DNA of 64,000 bases from Brevundimonas sp. UBA6550 (GTDB lineage Bacteria > Pseudomonadota > Alphaproteobacteria > Caulobacterales > Caulobacteraceae). The first letter of the stretch is position 1; each line of letters starts with the position of its first letter. The notes beneath the pieces were generated by a model. That model did no database searches, was not told the DNA's origin, and saw nothing but the letters and a program-made list of their open reading frames with translations. The translations under genes were made by a program, and so were the position numbers. This document shows positions 27,190-36,858 of this stretch, in pieces. Where the stretch lies: contig NZ_DJKE01000008.1 of the NCBI RefSeq assembly GCF_002434505.1, positions 609,300 through 673,299 on the forward strand, written 5' to 3'.

Positions 27190-28505
27190 GGGCGATCCTT
27201 TGGCGACAGCGCCGACAGCGGCAGGGTCAGACGCACCTCTGCGCCGCCTGCGGGCGGATTGGAAGCATCGACCCGTCCGCCCAGCGACCGCACCACATTC
27301 ATCAGCAGAAACAGACCCAGGCCCGCGCCGGCCCTGGGCTTGGTCGAATTATAGGGCTTGCCCCACGACTTCAGCACCACGGGCGCAAAGCCCGGCCCGT
27401 CGTCGCGCACGGCGATGACAAGATCGTCTTCGGTTCGGGCAGTCGTGACCAGGACCCGTCTCGCCCCCGCCTCGACCGCATTGTCGAAGACCACGCCCAG
27501 CACCTGGCGCAGGGCCGGATCGGCGATGATCAAGGGGTCGTCGTGCAACTCGTCGCGGATATCGACCGCCATCCCGTCACGGCTCCAACTGGCGACGACG
27601 TCGGCCAGGAAGGTGCGCAGGGCCGTGCGCTGGGGCGCCAGCCCCCTCGCCTCGCCCGCCGACAACAGTATGCCGGTCACGATGGCCTTGCAGCGCTCGA
27701 CCTCGGCCCGCATCGTCTCCATGTCCTGGGTCAGATCGGCGTCCTGGGTCACGGCCGGCATCCGCTTCCAGTCGCTGAGAATGACCGACAGCGAGGCCAG
27801 TGGCGTGCCCAGTTCATGCGCCGCGCCCGAGGCCAGCAGCCCCAGGCGGACGATGTGATCGTGTTCGGCAGTCTGCTGGCGCATGGCGGCCATGGCGGCG
27901 TCGCGGTCGCGCAGGTTCTGGCTGATGCGGGTGACGAACAGCACCAGCAGCACCGCCATCAGCACGAAACAGATCAGGCTGCCCTGCAGATAAAGGCCCA
28001 GCAGCGATCCCTCCCGCGCCGGCGGCAGGTTCAGCGGCAGCGAATGCAGACCTAGCCCGGCGAAGCACAGGGTCGTCACCGCGATCAAGGCCCAGGCATA
28101 GACCGGCGCCAACAGCACCGCCCCCAGCACCACCTGCAGCAGATAAAGCGCCGCGAACGGATTGGCCGCGCCCCCGGTCAGGAACAGCAGCCAGGTCAGG
28201 GCCGCCACATCGGCCAGCAGGGCGATCATCAGGGCGCGGTCGTCGACCTCAGCCTGCCGCGCGGCCAAAGGCGCGCTGACCAGATTGACCAGCACCAGCC
28301 CGGCCGGCGCCGCCAGCAGCCACAGGATGGGCAGCGGAATGCCCATCACATATTCGACCATCACTATGGTCGCCATCTGCCCCGCGACCGCCAGCCAGCG
28401 CAGCTGGATCAGCAGCAGCATGTTGCGGCGGTTGGCCCCGCCATGGGTCGCGACCTCGCCGCGCAGTCCGCCCAGGCCCAGCAGACGCTGGAGCGAGGTG
28501 GTCAC
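27186..28505 (-). CDS. regB: RegB/ActS/PrrB-type redox sensor kinase
   Basis: Membrane-bound histidine kinase of 439 aa with about six membrane helices in the first 195 residues. The quinone-binding GGAANPF is at 111-117. The H-box ASGAAHELGTPLASLS puts the phospho-His at 230, and the redox-active cysteine follows in VERCKAIV (C272). ATP-binding boxes are complete. The start is the GTG at 28505, which overlaps the SURF1-family stop by 4 bases (GTGA). These motifs define RegB rather than a generic kinase. Confidence 0.93.
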   Translation of the reverse strand: MTTSLQRLLGLGGLRGEVATHGGANRRNMLLLIQLRWLAVAGQMATIVMVEYVMGIPLPILWLLAAPAGLVLVNLVSAPLAARQAEVDDRALMIALLADVAALTWLLFLTGGAANPFAALYLLQVVLGAVLLAPVYAWALIAVTTLCFAGLGLHSLPLNLPPAREGSLLGLYLQGSLICFVLMAVLLVLFVTRISQNLRDRDAAMAAMRQQTAEHDHIVRLGLLASGAAHELGTPLASLSVILSDWKRMPAVTQDADLTQDMETMRAEVERCKAIVTGILLSAGEARGLAPQRTALRTFLADVVASWSRDGMAVDIRDELHDDPLIIADPALRQVLGVVFDNAVEAGARRVLVTTARTEDDLVIAVRDDGPGFAPVVLKSWGKPYNSTKPRAGAGLGLFLLMNVVRSLGGRVDASNPPAGGAEVRLTLPLSALSPKDRP

Positions 28506-29218
28506 GTTTCGCCCCGATCCGCGGGCCGCCGCCACTCGCGACGGAAAAGCGCTAGGCCGACCAGGGTCAGAAGCGCCATGCCGAACCAGGTCAGGGCGTA
28601 GATCAGGTGGCTGTTGGGAAAGCGGATGACGGTCAGTCCGCCCAGCGGCCAGCCGCCCGGATTGGGCGTGGCGTCGGCATCGACGAAATAGGGCGCAACG
28701 TCCCCTAGGCCCCGCCGCGCCGCGATGGCGGCGACGTCGCGCGATCGCCAGCGGTCGTGCTGGGGATCGTTGGCGCGCAGGAAGCCGCCCTTCGGCTCGG
28801 TGATCCTGACCAGGCCCACGACCGTCTGCGGCCCGGCGCTCTGACCATCGGCGCGCGTTTCAGGCGTTTTGCGGCCCGGCGGCGCGAAGCCGCGATTGAC
28901 CAGAACCGTGAAGCCGCGCGCATCGACCAGCGGCGTCATCACCCAGAAGCCGGCGCCCGCATCGGTCACCGCCTGAACCAGGGTCTCCTTGTCGTGCAGA
29001 TAGGTCCCGCGCAGGACAACGCGGCGGTATTGATCGTCCTGACGGGTGACGACGGGCCACTGATCCGGTCCCGGCGCGGGGGTCGGCGCGGCATGGACGC
29101 GCGCATCGACCTGGGCGATCAGCGCGGTCTTCCAGGCCAGACGCTGGACCTGCCAGACGCCCAGCGCCACGAAGCCGACGAACAGGACCAGCAGAGCGAC
29201 CGACACGGCCAGCCGCAT
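28502..29218 (-). CDS. SURF1-family oxidase assembly protein
   Basis: A 238-aa inner-membrane protein with one helix at each end (about 3-25 and 205-223) and a periplasmic loop between, the usual SURF1 layout. SURF1 proteins help place haem in the catalytic subunit of haem-copper oxidases. RVVLRGTYL and VLVNRGF(A)PPGRK are family motifs. Its position after cyoD suggests it serves the quinol oxidase. It is translationally coupled to regB through a GTGA overlap. Confidence 0.9.
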   Translation of the reverse strand: MRLAVSVALLVLFVGFVALGVWQVQRLAWKTALIAQVDARVHAAPTPAPGPDQWPVVTRQDDQYRRVVLRGTYLHDKETLVQAVTDAGAGFWVMTPLVDARGFTVLVNRGFAPPGRKTPETRADGQSAGPQTVVGLVRITEPKGGFLRANDPQHDRWRSRDVAAIAARRGLGDVAPYFVDADATPNPGGWPLGGLTVIRFPNSHLIYALTWFGMALLTLVGLALFRREWRRPADRGET

Positions 29219-29264
29219 CGGTCGTCGGGTCCTGTCTGGAGAAAGCGCGCGGATGTCGCCCTCG

Positions 29265-29660
29265 TCAGCCGATCATCTGGGTCATGTCGTGCGTCGCCGG
29301 CATCATGTTGGTGTTCAGGTGGTACATGACCCACAGCGAACCCGACAGGGCGATGACCACCACGATGATGGTGAAGATCAGCGCCAGCATGGTCCAGCCG
29401 CCCTCGGACTTGGAGTTCATGTGCAGGAAGTAGATCATGTGGACCACGATCTGCACCACGGCGAAGGCCATGACGATCAGCGCCGTCGCCTGGGCCGGCA
29501 GGGCGCCGGTCATGACCAGGGCGAACGGAATGGCCGTCAGGATCACCGACAGCACGAAACCGATCATATAGCTCTTGAACGAGCCGTGATTGTGGGCCTC
29601 GTGACCCAGGTGATCGGTCTCGTGCGAGTCCGGGCTGTGGTCGTTCTTGTCAGCGCTCAT
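29265..29660 (-). CDS. cyoD: CyoD, quinol oxidase subunit IV
   Basis: A 131-aa small subunit of the bo3-type quinol oxidase. A His- and Asp-rich N-terminal tail of about 28 residues precedes three membrane helices, with the MIYFLHMN motif between the second and third. The ATG at 29660 overlaps the cyoC stop by 4 bases. It stabilises the oxidase during assembly in the inner membrane. Confidence 0.93.
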   Translation of the reverse strand: MSADKNDHSPDSHETDHLGHEAHNHGSFKSYMIGFVLSVILTAIPFALVMTGALPAQATALIVMAFAVVQIVVHMIYFLHMNSKSEGGWTMLALIFTIIVVVIALSGSLWVMYHLNTNMMPATHDMTQMIG

Positions 29661-30283
29661 CGCACCATCCCCAGCAGATAGACGAAGGTGAAGACGCCGA
29701 TCCAGATGACGTCGAGGAAGTGCCAGAACATCGACAGGCACATCAGCCGGCGCTTGTTGGCGGGGATCAGCCCCTTCATGCCGACCTGCACCATCAGCGT
29801 CACCAACCAGATGATGCCGAAGGTGACGTGCAGGCCGTGGGTGCCGACCAGGGTGAAGAAGGCCGACAGGAAGGCGCTGCGCTGCGGCGTGGCGCCCTCG
29901 TGGATCAGGTGGGCGAACTCGTAGAGTTCGATGCCCAGGAAGGCCAGGCCGAACAGGCCCGTGATGGCCAGCCAGACCAGGGTCTGGCGCGTGTTGTTCC
30001 GGTCCATCGCCAGCATGGCGAAGCCGTAGGTGATCGACGAGAACAGCAGCATGGCGGTGTTGACCGCCACCAGCTCCAGATCGAACAGCTCCTTGGGCCC
30101 AGGTCCGGCGGCGTAGTTGCCGCCCAGCACGCCGAACACGGCGAACAGCATCGCAAAGATGAGGCAGTCGCTCATCAGATAGAGCCAGAAGCCCAGCATG
30201 GTGCTGGAGCCTTCCTCGTGGTGCGGCTCCTCTTCCAGGTGGAAGACGGTGGGGTCGTCCAGCTTGATCGCGGTCGCGCTCAT
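29657..30283 (-). CDS. cyoC: CyoC, quinol oxidase subunit III
   Basis: A 208-aa, five-helix subunit III of the haem-copper quinol oxidase. The motifs FWLYLMSDCLIFAMLFAV near residue 32 and GTHGLHVTFGIIWLV near 151 are typical. It does not carry redox centres but supports the stability of subunit I. It begins 2 bases after the cyoB stop. Confidence 0.94.
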   Translation of the reverse strand: MSATAIKLDDPTVFHLEEEPHHEEGSSTMLGFWLYLMSDCLIFAMLFAVFGVLGGNYAAGPGPKELFDLELVAVNTAMLLFSSITYGFAMLAMDRNNTRQTLVWLAITGLFGLAFLGIELYEFAHLIHEGATPQRSAFLSAFFTLVGTHGLHVTFGIIWLVTLMVQVGMKGLIPANKRRLMCLSMFWHFLDVIWIGVFTFVYLLGMVR

Positions 30284-30285
30284 GA

Positions 30286-32289
30286 TCAGGCCTCCGTTCC
30301 GGCCAGGGCGCGCGTGCGCGCCTCTTCGGTCGCGCGCACCTCATCCGCGGGGATGTAGTAGTCGCGCTTGTAGTTGAAGGTATGGCCGATCGAGACCGCC
30401 AGCACGCCGACGAAGCACAGGGCCGCCAGCCACCAGATGTACCAGACCAGCGCCAGGCCCATCACCAGGCACAGGCCAGATATGATGATCCCCGCTCCCG
30501 TGTTCGACGGCATGTGGATCGCCTTGTAGCCGGTCAGAGGCCGCTGATACTTCTTGTTCTTCATGTCCCACCAGGCGTCGGCGTCATGGACGACCGGCGT
30601 GGAGGCGAAGTTGTAGTCCGGCGGCGGCGAGGACGTGGCCCACTCCAGCGTGCGGCCGCCCCACGGATCGCCCGTGGTGTCGCGCAGCTTGTCGCGGTTG
30701 ATGATCGACACGGCGAACTGGATGAACATGGCCGCGATGCCCAGGGCGATCACGCCCGCGCCGATGGCTGCGATCACGAACCAGATCTGCAGCGACGGAT
30801 CGTCAAACACCCGCATCCGGCGCGTCACGCCCATCAGACCCAGGACGTAAAGCGGCAGGAAGGCCAGCCAGAAGCCGGGCACCCAGCACCAGAAGCTGAT
30901 CAGGCCCCACGTCTTGTCCAGCTTGAAGCCGAAGGCCTTGGGCCACCAGAAGTTGATGGCCGCGAACAGGCCGAACAGTACGCCGCCGATGATGACGTTG
31001 TGGAAGTGGGCCACCAGGAACAGCGAGTTGTGCAGCACGAAGTCGGCGGGCGGCACCGCCAGCAGCACGCCCGTCATCCCGCCGATCACGAAGGTCAGCA
31101 TGAAGGCGACCAGCCACATCATCGGCAGTTCGAACCGGATGCGCCCACGATACATCGTGAACAGCCAGTTGAATATCTTGGCCCCCGTCGGGATCGAGAT
31201 GATCATCGTCGTGATGCCGAAGAAGCTGTTCACCGAGGCGCCCGAGCCCATGGTGAAGAAGTGGTGCAGCCACACCAGGTACGACAGCACAGTGATGACG
31301 ACCGTGGCGTAGACCATCGAGGTATAGCCGAACAGCTTCTTGCTGGAGAAGGTCGAGGCGATCTCGGAGAAGACCCCGAACAACGGCAGGATCAGGATGT
31401 AGACCTCCGGGTGGCCCCAGATCCAGATCAGGTTCACGTACATCATCGGGTTGCCGCCGAAGTCGTTCGTGAAGAAGTTGGTGCCGACGTAGCGGTCCAG
31501 CGTCAGCAGGGCCAGCACGGCGGTCAGGACCGGGAAGGACGCCACGATCAGCACGTTGGTGCACAGAGAGGTCCAGGTGAAGACGGGCATCTTCATCATG
31601 CCCATGCCGGGCGCGCGCATCTTCACGATGGTGGCGATCAGGTTGATGCCGGACAGGGTCGTCCCCACCCCCGCGATCTGCAGCGCCCATATGTAGTAGT
31701 CGACCCCGACGCCGGGGCTGTACCCGATGCCCGACAGCGGCGGATAGGCCAGCCAGCCGGTGCGCGCGAACTCGCCCACGAACAGCGAGGCCATGACGAT
31801 GATCGCGCCGGCCGTCGTCATCCAGAAGCTGAAGTTGTTCAGGAAGGGGAAGGACACGTCGCGCGCGCCGATCTGCAGCGGCACGACATAGTTCATGATG
31901 CCCGTCACCAGCGGCATGGCCACGAAGAAGATCATGATCACGCCGTGGGCGGTGAAGATCTGGTCGTAGTGGTGGGCGTTCAGATAACCCTCGGACCCGC
32001 CGAAGGCCATGGCCTGTTGAATCCGCATCATGATGGCGTCGGCGAAACCGCGCACGAACATGATCAGACCCAGGATCATGTACATGATCCCGATCTTCTT
32101 GTGATCGACCGTGGTGAACCACTCTTTCCAGAGATAGCCCCACAGTTTGAAATAGGTCAGCGCGCCCAGCAGGGCGACGCCGCCCAGGGCCACGACGATC
32201 ATGGTCACGACCAGGATCGGCTCGTGCAGGGGCAGAGCCTCAAGCGTCAGGCGCCCGAAGATCAGCGGAAGGATTTGGTCAGCGTTCAT
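30286..32289 (-). CDS. cyoB: CyoB, quinol oxidase subunit I
   Basis: Catalytic subunit, 667 aa, of the bo3-type ubiquinol oxidase that reduces oxygen to water and pumps protons. Haem and copper ligands are visible: TAHG (low-spin haem), WGHPEVY (copper and the cross-linked His-Tyr), LHHFF, and HFHNV (both haems). The ubiquinol-site residues known from E. coli are kept, in RGFAD and HHYDQ, so this is a quinol and not a cytochrome c oxidase. It follows cyoA by 13 bases. Confidence 0.97.
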   Translation of the reverse strand: MNADQILPLIFGRLTLEALPLHEPILVVTMIVVALGGVALLGALTYFKLWGYLWKEWFTTVDHKKIGIMYMILGLIMFVRGFADAIMMRIQQAMAFGGSEGYLNAHHYDQIFTAHGVIMIFFVAMPLVTGIMNYVVPLQIGARDVSFPFLNNFSFWMTTAGAIIVMASLFVGEFARTGWLAYPPLSGIGYSPGVGVDYYIWALQIAGVGTTLSGINLIATIVKMRAPGMGMMKMPVFTWTSLCTNVLIVASFPVLTAVLALLTLDRYVGTNFFTNDFGGNPMMYVNLIWIWGHPEVYILILPLFGVFSEIASTFSSKKLFGYTSMVYATVVITVLSYLVWLHHFFTMGSGASVNSFFGITTMIISIPTGAKIFNWLFTMYRGRIRFELPMMWLVAFMLTFVIGGMTGVLLAVPPADFVLHNSLFLVAHFHNVIIGGVLFGLFAAINFWWPKAFGFKLDKTWGLISFWCWVPGFWLAFLPLYVLGLMGVTRRMRVFDDPSLQIWFVIAAIGAGVIALGIAAMFIQFAVSIINRDKLRDTTGDPWGGRTLEWATSSPPPDYNFASTPVVHDADAWWDMKNKKYQRPLTGYKAIHMPSNTGAGIIISGLCLVMGLALVWYIWWLAALCFVGVLAVSIGHTFNYKRDYYIPADEVRATEEARTRALAGTEA

Positions 32290-32302
32290 CGAACTCGATC
32301 GC

Positions 32303-33625
32303 TCAGGCGTTGGGTGCGGAGCGGACGCCGGTCGGCGCCGCAGCGAAGGCGCCGGGCGCCACGGGGGTCAGAGCGGCCAGAGAGGCCAGAGAGGCCCGCT
32401 TGGGCGACAGCCCCTGCCCGGTCAGGCGATCCAGGCTGGAGGGCGCGACGACGGTGTCCAGCGCGGCGCGGCGAACGCGGTCGGCGGCGGCCGCCTCGGC
32501 CTGCAGAGGCGTGCAGATGGTCATGACGTAGCTGTCGTTGGAGCCGAAATAGGCCGGCGACTTACCGCGACCGGCGTATTTGTCATACACTAGCGGCATG
32601 GTGTTGCGCACCGAGGCCATGGTCATGCCGCCCTGTTTGTCGATGGCCATCATCTCGCCCATGCACATCTTGCCCGGCTCGACGCACATGTTCAGGATCG
32701 CGTCCCACAGCATCCCGTCGACGCTGGAGAAATGCATGGCGGGGACCTTCTCGCTGGGCTTTTCAAGCTCCAGATAGCGGTCGCGGTCCAGCGTCTGGTT
32801 TCCCTGACGCACGCCGGCGATCCAGCGGTCGAAGCCGGCCTGGTCCAGGCCGTGGAAGGCGAAGCGCATGTGCGAGAAGCCGTCGCCGGAATAGTTGGCC
32901 GAGAAGCCTTCGTATTCGCCCGCGCGGTTGATGACGGCGTGCAGCTTCGTCTCCATGCCCGGCATGGCGTAGATCTGGCCGGCCAGGGCGGGAATGTAGA
33001 AGCTGTTCATCACCGAGGACGAGGTGATGTGGAAGCGGATCGGGCGATCCACCGGCGCGGCCAGTTCGTTGACCGTGGCGACGCCGTACTGCGGATAGAT
33101 GAACATCCACTTCCAGTCCAAAGCCACGACATTGACCTGCAGCGGCTCGACGTTCTCGGCGACGGCCTGGCCCGGCTTGATCCGGTCGATGGGGCGATAG
33201 GGGTCCAGCAGGTGGGTGCCGGCCCAGGTCAGGGCGCCCAGGCAGATGATGATCAGCAGCGGCGCGGCCCAGATCACCAGCTCCAGCGAGGTGGAGTGAT
33301 CCCAGTCGGGCTGATACTCGGCGTCCTTGTTGGACGCGCGGTACTTCCAGGCGAAGAAGACGATCAGCGCCATTACCGGCAGGATGATGATCAGCATCAG
33401 CAGGGTGGAGATCATCAGCAGGTCGCCCTGCTGGGCGGCCACATCGCCGGCGGGCTTCAGGACGACCAGGTCACAGGCCGACAGCAGGGCCATGACGGGC
33501 GCGAGCAAAAGTAGGCGCAGACGGCGCAAGGCGGATCCAATCGGAAAGCGTCGGGCAAGGGGGAGGCGCCGCGACGGTTGGCGTTCGAACTGCGCCCGAT
33601 AGTCAGCTTCGATCTGGAACGACAT
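32303..33625 (-). CDS. cyoA: CyoA, quinol oxidase subunit II (lipoprotein)
   Basis: A 440-aa subunit II. A long basic N-terminus of about 38 residues leads into a signal segment with lipobox LLSAC, then two membrane helices and the periplasmic cupredoxin-like domain ([31 protein letters not shown]). The CuA cysteines are absent, as expected for a quinol oxidase. The C-terminus carries an Ala/Pro-rich tail of about 60 residues. As the first of four cyo genes it should own the operon promoter, in the 118-base gap before the divergent MFS gene. Confidence 0.94.
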   Translation of the reverse strand: MSFQIEADYRAQFERQPSRRLPLARRFPIGSALRRLRLLLLAPVMALLSACDLVVLKPAGDVAAQQGDLLMISTLLMLIIILPVMALIVFFAWKYRASNKDAEYQPDWDHSTSLELVIWAAPLLIIICLGALTWAGTHLLDPYRPIDRIKPGQAVAENVEPLQVNVVALDWKWMFIYPQYGVATVNELAAPVDRPIRFHITSSSVMNSFYIPALAGQIYAMPGMETKLHAVINRAGEYEGFSANYSGDGFSHMRFAFHGLDQAGFDRWIAGVRQGNQTLDRDRYLELEKPSEKVPAMHFSSVDGMLWDAILNMCVEPGKMCMGEMMAIDKQGGMTMASVRNTMPLVYDKYAGRGKSPAYFGSNDSYVMTICTPLQAEAAAADRVRRAALDTVVAPSSLDRLTGQGLSPKRASLASLAALTPVAPGAFAAAPTGVRSAPNA

Positions 33626-33743
33626 TGGACAATCTGTCCTATCCTCTTGAGGCCGCTTTCATCGCAAAGGGCGCCCGTTCATAATGCGGCGATCCGCCGT
33701 ACGCCTTTCCAAGCCTACTGTCTCACACGGAGCGACCAAGCCC

Positions 33744-35096
33744 ATGTCCGCCTCGACGACCCCTTCGTCCGAGTCGCTGGAACGCGACGCCGCAGCCCTT
33801 CACACGGGGCACGGCAAGGTCGACGCCGGCGAGATCGCCATCGGCGTCATTATCGGCCGAACGTCGGAGTTTTTCGACTTCTTTGTTTACGCCATCGCCT
33901 CGGTGGTGGTTTTCCCGCAATTGATCTTCCCCTATGCGGGCGCCGTGGGCGGCACCCTGCTGTCGTTCGCCATCTTCGCCCTCGCCTTCCTGTTCCGTCC
34001 GCTGGGCACGATCCTGTTCATCGCCATCGACCAGAAGTTTGGTCGCGGCGCGAAACTGACCACGGCCCTTCTGCTCTTGGGCACCTCCACCGTGTCGGTC
34101 GCCTTCATCCCCAGCTATGAGAGCATCGGCATGTGGGCGCCGGTCCTTCTGGCCCTGACGCGCATCGGCCAGGGCGTGGCCCTGGGCGGCACCTGGGACG
34201 GCCTGGCCTCGCTGCTGGCCCTGAACGCACCCGAGAAGAAGCGCGGCTGGTACGCCATGATCCCGCAACTGGGCGCGCCCATCGGCCTGCTGGTCGCCTC
34301 GGCCCTGTTCGCCTTCTTCCTGAACACCCTGTCGGCGCCTGATTTCCTGGATTGGGGCTGGCGCTATCCGTTCTTCGTGGCCTTCGCCATCAACGTGGTG
34401 GCCCTGTTCGCCCGCCTGCGCATCGTGGTGACGCCCGCGTTCCAGAACCTGTTCGAGACGCGCGAACTGCAGCCGACGCCCGTCAGCCAGGCCATCCGCG
34501 CCGAAGGTCCCAAGATCGCCATCGGCGCCTTCGCCCCCCTGGCCAGCTTCGCCATGTTCCACATGGTCACCGTCTTCCCGCTGTCGTGGGTGTTCCTGTT
34601 CACCAACGAGACGCCGGTCCGCTTCCTGCTGATCGAGATGGTCGGCGCCGTCTTCGGCCTTATGGCCATTCTGGCGTCGGGCGTACTGGCCGACCGCTAT
34701 GGCCGACGCACCCTGCTGGCCATCACAGCCGCCGGCATCGCCGCCTTCTCGGGCTTTGCGCCGCAACTGCTGAACGGCGGCCCCATCGGCGAACTGGTCT
34801 TCATGATCTCGGGCTTCATCCTGCTGGGCCTGTCGTTCGGTCAGGCCTCGGGTCCGGTGGCGTCCAGCTTCAGCCTGACCAACCGCTACACCTCCTCGGC
34901 ACTGACCTCGGACCTGGCCTGGCTGTTCGGCGCCGGTTTCGCCCCGCTGGCGGCCCTGTGGATCTCCAGCCAGTTCGGCCTGATCGCGGCCGGCGCCTAT
35001 CTGCTGTCGGGCGCGATCTGCACCCTGATCGCCCTGTGGCTGAACCGCGAGCTGGCGCGCAGTTCGTCGGACAAGACCCGCGCCAAGCCGGTCTGA
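33744..35096 (+). CDS. MFS transporter of the metabolite:H+ symporter type
   Basis: A 450-aa inner-membrane carrier with twelve predicted helices. The sequence GRTSEFFDFFVYAIASVVVF at the first helix and DRYGRR in the cytoplasmic loop near two-thirds are features of the MHS branch (shikimate/dicarboxylate/proline-betaine type). The substrate cannot be read off. The ATG at 33744 (MSASTTPS) is chosen because earlier in-frame residues are basic and unlike the family. Confidence 0.85.
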   Translation: MSASTTPSSESLERDAAALHTGHGKVDAGEIAIGVIIGRTSEFFDFFVYAIASVVVFPQLIFPYAGAVGGTLLSFAIFALAFLFRPLGTILFIAIDQKFGRGAKLTTALLLLGTSTVSVAFIPSYESIGMWAPVLLALTRIGQGVALGGTWDGLASLLALNAPEKKRGWYAMIPQLGAPIGLLVASALFAFFLNTLSAPDFLDWGWRYPFFVAFAINVVALFARLRIVVTPAFQNLFETRELQPTPVSQAIRAEGPKIAIGAFAPLASFAMFHMVTVFPLSWVFLFTNETPVRFLLIEMVGAVFGLMAILASGVLADRYGRRTLLAITAAGIAAFSGFAPQLLNGGPIGELVFMISGFILLGLSFGQASGPVASSFSLTNRYTSSALTSDLAWLFGAGFAPLAALWISSQFGLIAAGAYLLSGAICTLIALWLNRELARSSSDKTRAKPV

Positions 35097-35118
35097 TCCC
35101 GGCTCGAACGCCACTTGA

Positions 35119-35160
35119 AAAGAACAGGGCCCGCAGCGACTGCGGGCCCTGTTTTCGTTT
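35119..35160. terminator. bidirectional intrinsic terminator between the MFS gene and phoD
   Basis: Arms AACAGGGCCCGCAG and CTGCGGGCCCTGTT (35123-35136, 35140-35153) form a 14-bp stem with a 3-base loop. TTCGTTT follows on the plus strand and TCTTTTC on the minus, so it can end both converging transcripts. Confidence 0.9.
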
Positions 35161-35177
35161 CGGCTTCGGCGCCCTGA

Positions 35178-36848
35178 TCAGGCTTCGGTCAGATCGCCGT
35201 CCGGCGTGACGACGAAGGTCTTCAGCCGCTTCAGCTCATAGGGCTTGGCCATGATGGTGGACACGGCCCACAGTTCGCCGGTCATCCGCTCGCGCGTGAC
35301 GTTCAGCAGCACATAGCCCTTGGCCGTCTGGTCGCAGAACTTGACCTCCGGGTTGGCCACGGACAGTGCTGCGCCGAGCGGCAGACCGCCGACATGATCG
35401 CCCGGCGACGGGCTGGAGATGGACGACGTGCCGAACTCCACGGCCCGACGCGCGCCGGCGTTGTCGTGCAGTTCGTTGACCCAGAAGGCGTGGCTGTCGC
35501 CCGCCAGCACGACCGGCGACACGCCCGCCGCCGCAAAGGTCTCGTACAGGCGCTCGCGCCCGGCCGGATAGCCGTCCCAGCTGTCCAGATTGAACGGCAG
35601 GCCCAGTTTGAACAGCTGGATCGCCGCCTCGACCTGGGGCCGCACGTCGGCGGGCAAGGTCGCCACCATCTGCTGCACCTGTTCGGCCGGCATCATGCGC
35701 GAGATGTCCGGTCCCTTGACCCGCGCCATCACCACCTGATTGCCGATGATCTGCCACGGACGGCCGGCCGCCTTGGACCGGCTCAACGTCTCGCCGACCC
35801 AGCGCCGCTGCGCCTCGCCCAGCAGGTCGCGATCCGGCGCCTGGCGCAGGGCCTCGAACGCCGCGACGTCCGGCGCGCCCTCGGCCGTCTTGGGAATGGC
35901 GGCGAAGGTCATCTGCTCGCCCCGCGCCAGCAAGCGCGTCTCGACCATCGTCAGACTGGCCAGATCGCCGAAGTCGAAGCTGCGGTTGATCGCCTCCTTC
36001 AGCGTGCTCGCCTTGGGCTCGCGGATCGGCATCCATTCGTAATAGGCGCGAAGCGCGGCGGCCTTGCGCGTGGCGAAGTCGCCTTCGGTCGCGGACTGAT
36101 GGTTTTCCGCGCCCGTCATCCAGGTGTCGTTGGCCACCTCGTGATCGTCCCACACGCAGATGAAGGGCGCGCGGGCGTGGGCGGCCTGCAGGTCAGGATC
36201 GGTCTTGTACTGGGCGTGACGGGTCCGGTAGTCGGCCAGGGTCACAATCTCATGCGGCGGCTGGGGCGCGCGGTTCAGCGCCGCCCCGGACGTCATGCCG
36301 TAATCGTCGGCCGCCGCGCCATATTCGTAGATGTAGTCGCCCAGGTGAACGACAGCGTCCAGCCGTTCCAGCTTCGACAGGGCGTCATAGGCGTTGAACA
36401 GCCCGCCCGGATAAAGCTGGCACGACACGACCCCCAGTGTCAGCTCCGGCGTCGCTCCTTCCGGCAGGGTCCGCACCCGGCCGACCGGCGAGACGACCTC
36501 GCCCGCGACGAAGCGGTAGAAATAGTCCTGGCCCGGCGCCAGCCCCTGGCCGTCCAGGTCGTGTTTGACGGTGAAATCCCGCTCGGCCGACGCCTTGAGG
36601 CCCGCCGCGCGGCGAACGATGTCGCGGAAGTCCGCATCGCGCGCGACCTCCAGCACCACGGCCACCTCGCCGCTCGACGCCTCGGCCGGGGTAATGCGCG
36701 TCCAGAAGACGGCGGAGCGAGTGTCGGGATCGCCGCTGGCCACTCCATGCAGGAAGGCGACCCGGCCCGTGGCGGCGCCTTGGGCCAGGGCGGGCGACGC
36801 GGCCCCCGCCCCCATCAGGCCCAGAAGACTGCGGCGATCCACTTTCAT
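35178..36848 (-). CDS. phoD: PhoD-like alkaline phosphatase/phosphodiesterase
   Basis: Exported metallo-phosphatase of 556 aa that hydrolyses phosphate esters in the periplasm or outside. The N-terminus MKVDRRSLLGLMGAGAA is a twin-arginine signal peptide, as in known PhoD. Metal-site motifs VHLGDYIYEYG, VWDDHEVANDTW and AGDSHAFWVNEL are intact. It begins 10 bases after a TonB-dependent receptor gene, so the pair probably imports and cleaves organophosphates. No Pho box was recognised. Confidence 0.93.
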   Translation of the reverse strand: MKVDRRSLLGLMGAGAASPALAQGAATGRVAFLHGVASGDPDTRSAVFWTRITPAEASSGEVAVVLEVARDADFRDIVRRAAGLKASAERDFTVKHDLDGQGLAPGQDYFYRFVAGEVVSPVGRVRTLPEGATPELTLGVVSCQLYPGGLFNAYDALSKLERLDAVVHLGDYIYEYGAAADDYGMTSGAALNRAPQPPHEIVTLADYRTRHAQYKTDPDLQAAHARAPFICVWDDHEVANDTWMTGAENHQSATEGDFATRKAAALRAYYEWMPIREPKASTLKEAINRSFDFGDLASLTMVETRLLARGEQMTFAAIPKTAEGAPDVAAFEALRQAPDRDLLGEAQRRWVGETLSRSKAAGRPWQIIGNQVVMARVKGPDISRMMPAEQVQQMVATLPADVRPQVEAAIQLFKLGLPFNLDSWDGYPAGRERLYETFAAAGVSPVVLAGDSHAFWVNELHDNAGARRAVEFGTSSISSPSPGDHVGGLPLGAALSVANPEVKFCDQTAKGYVLLNVTRERMTGELWAVSTIMAKPYELKRLKTFVVTPDGDLTEA

Positions 36849-36858
36849 CGTCAGGTCC

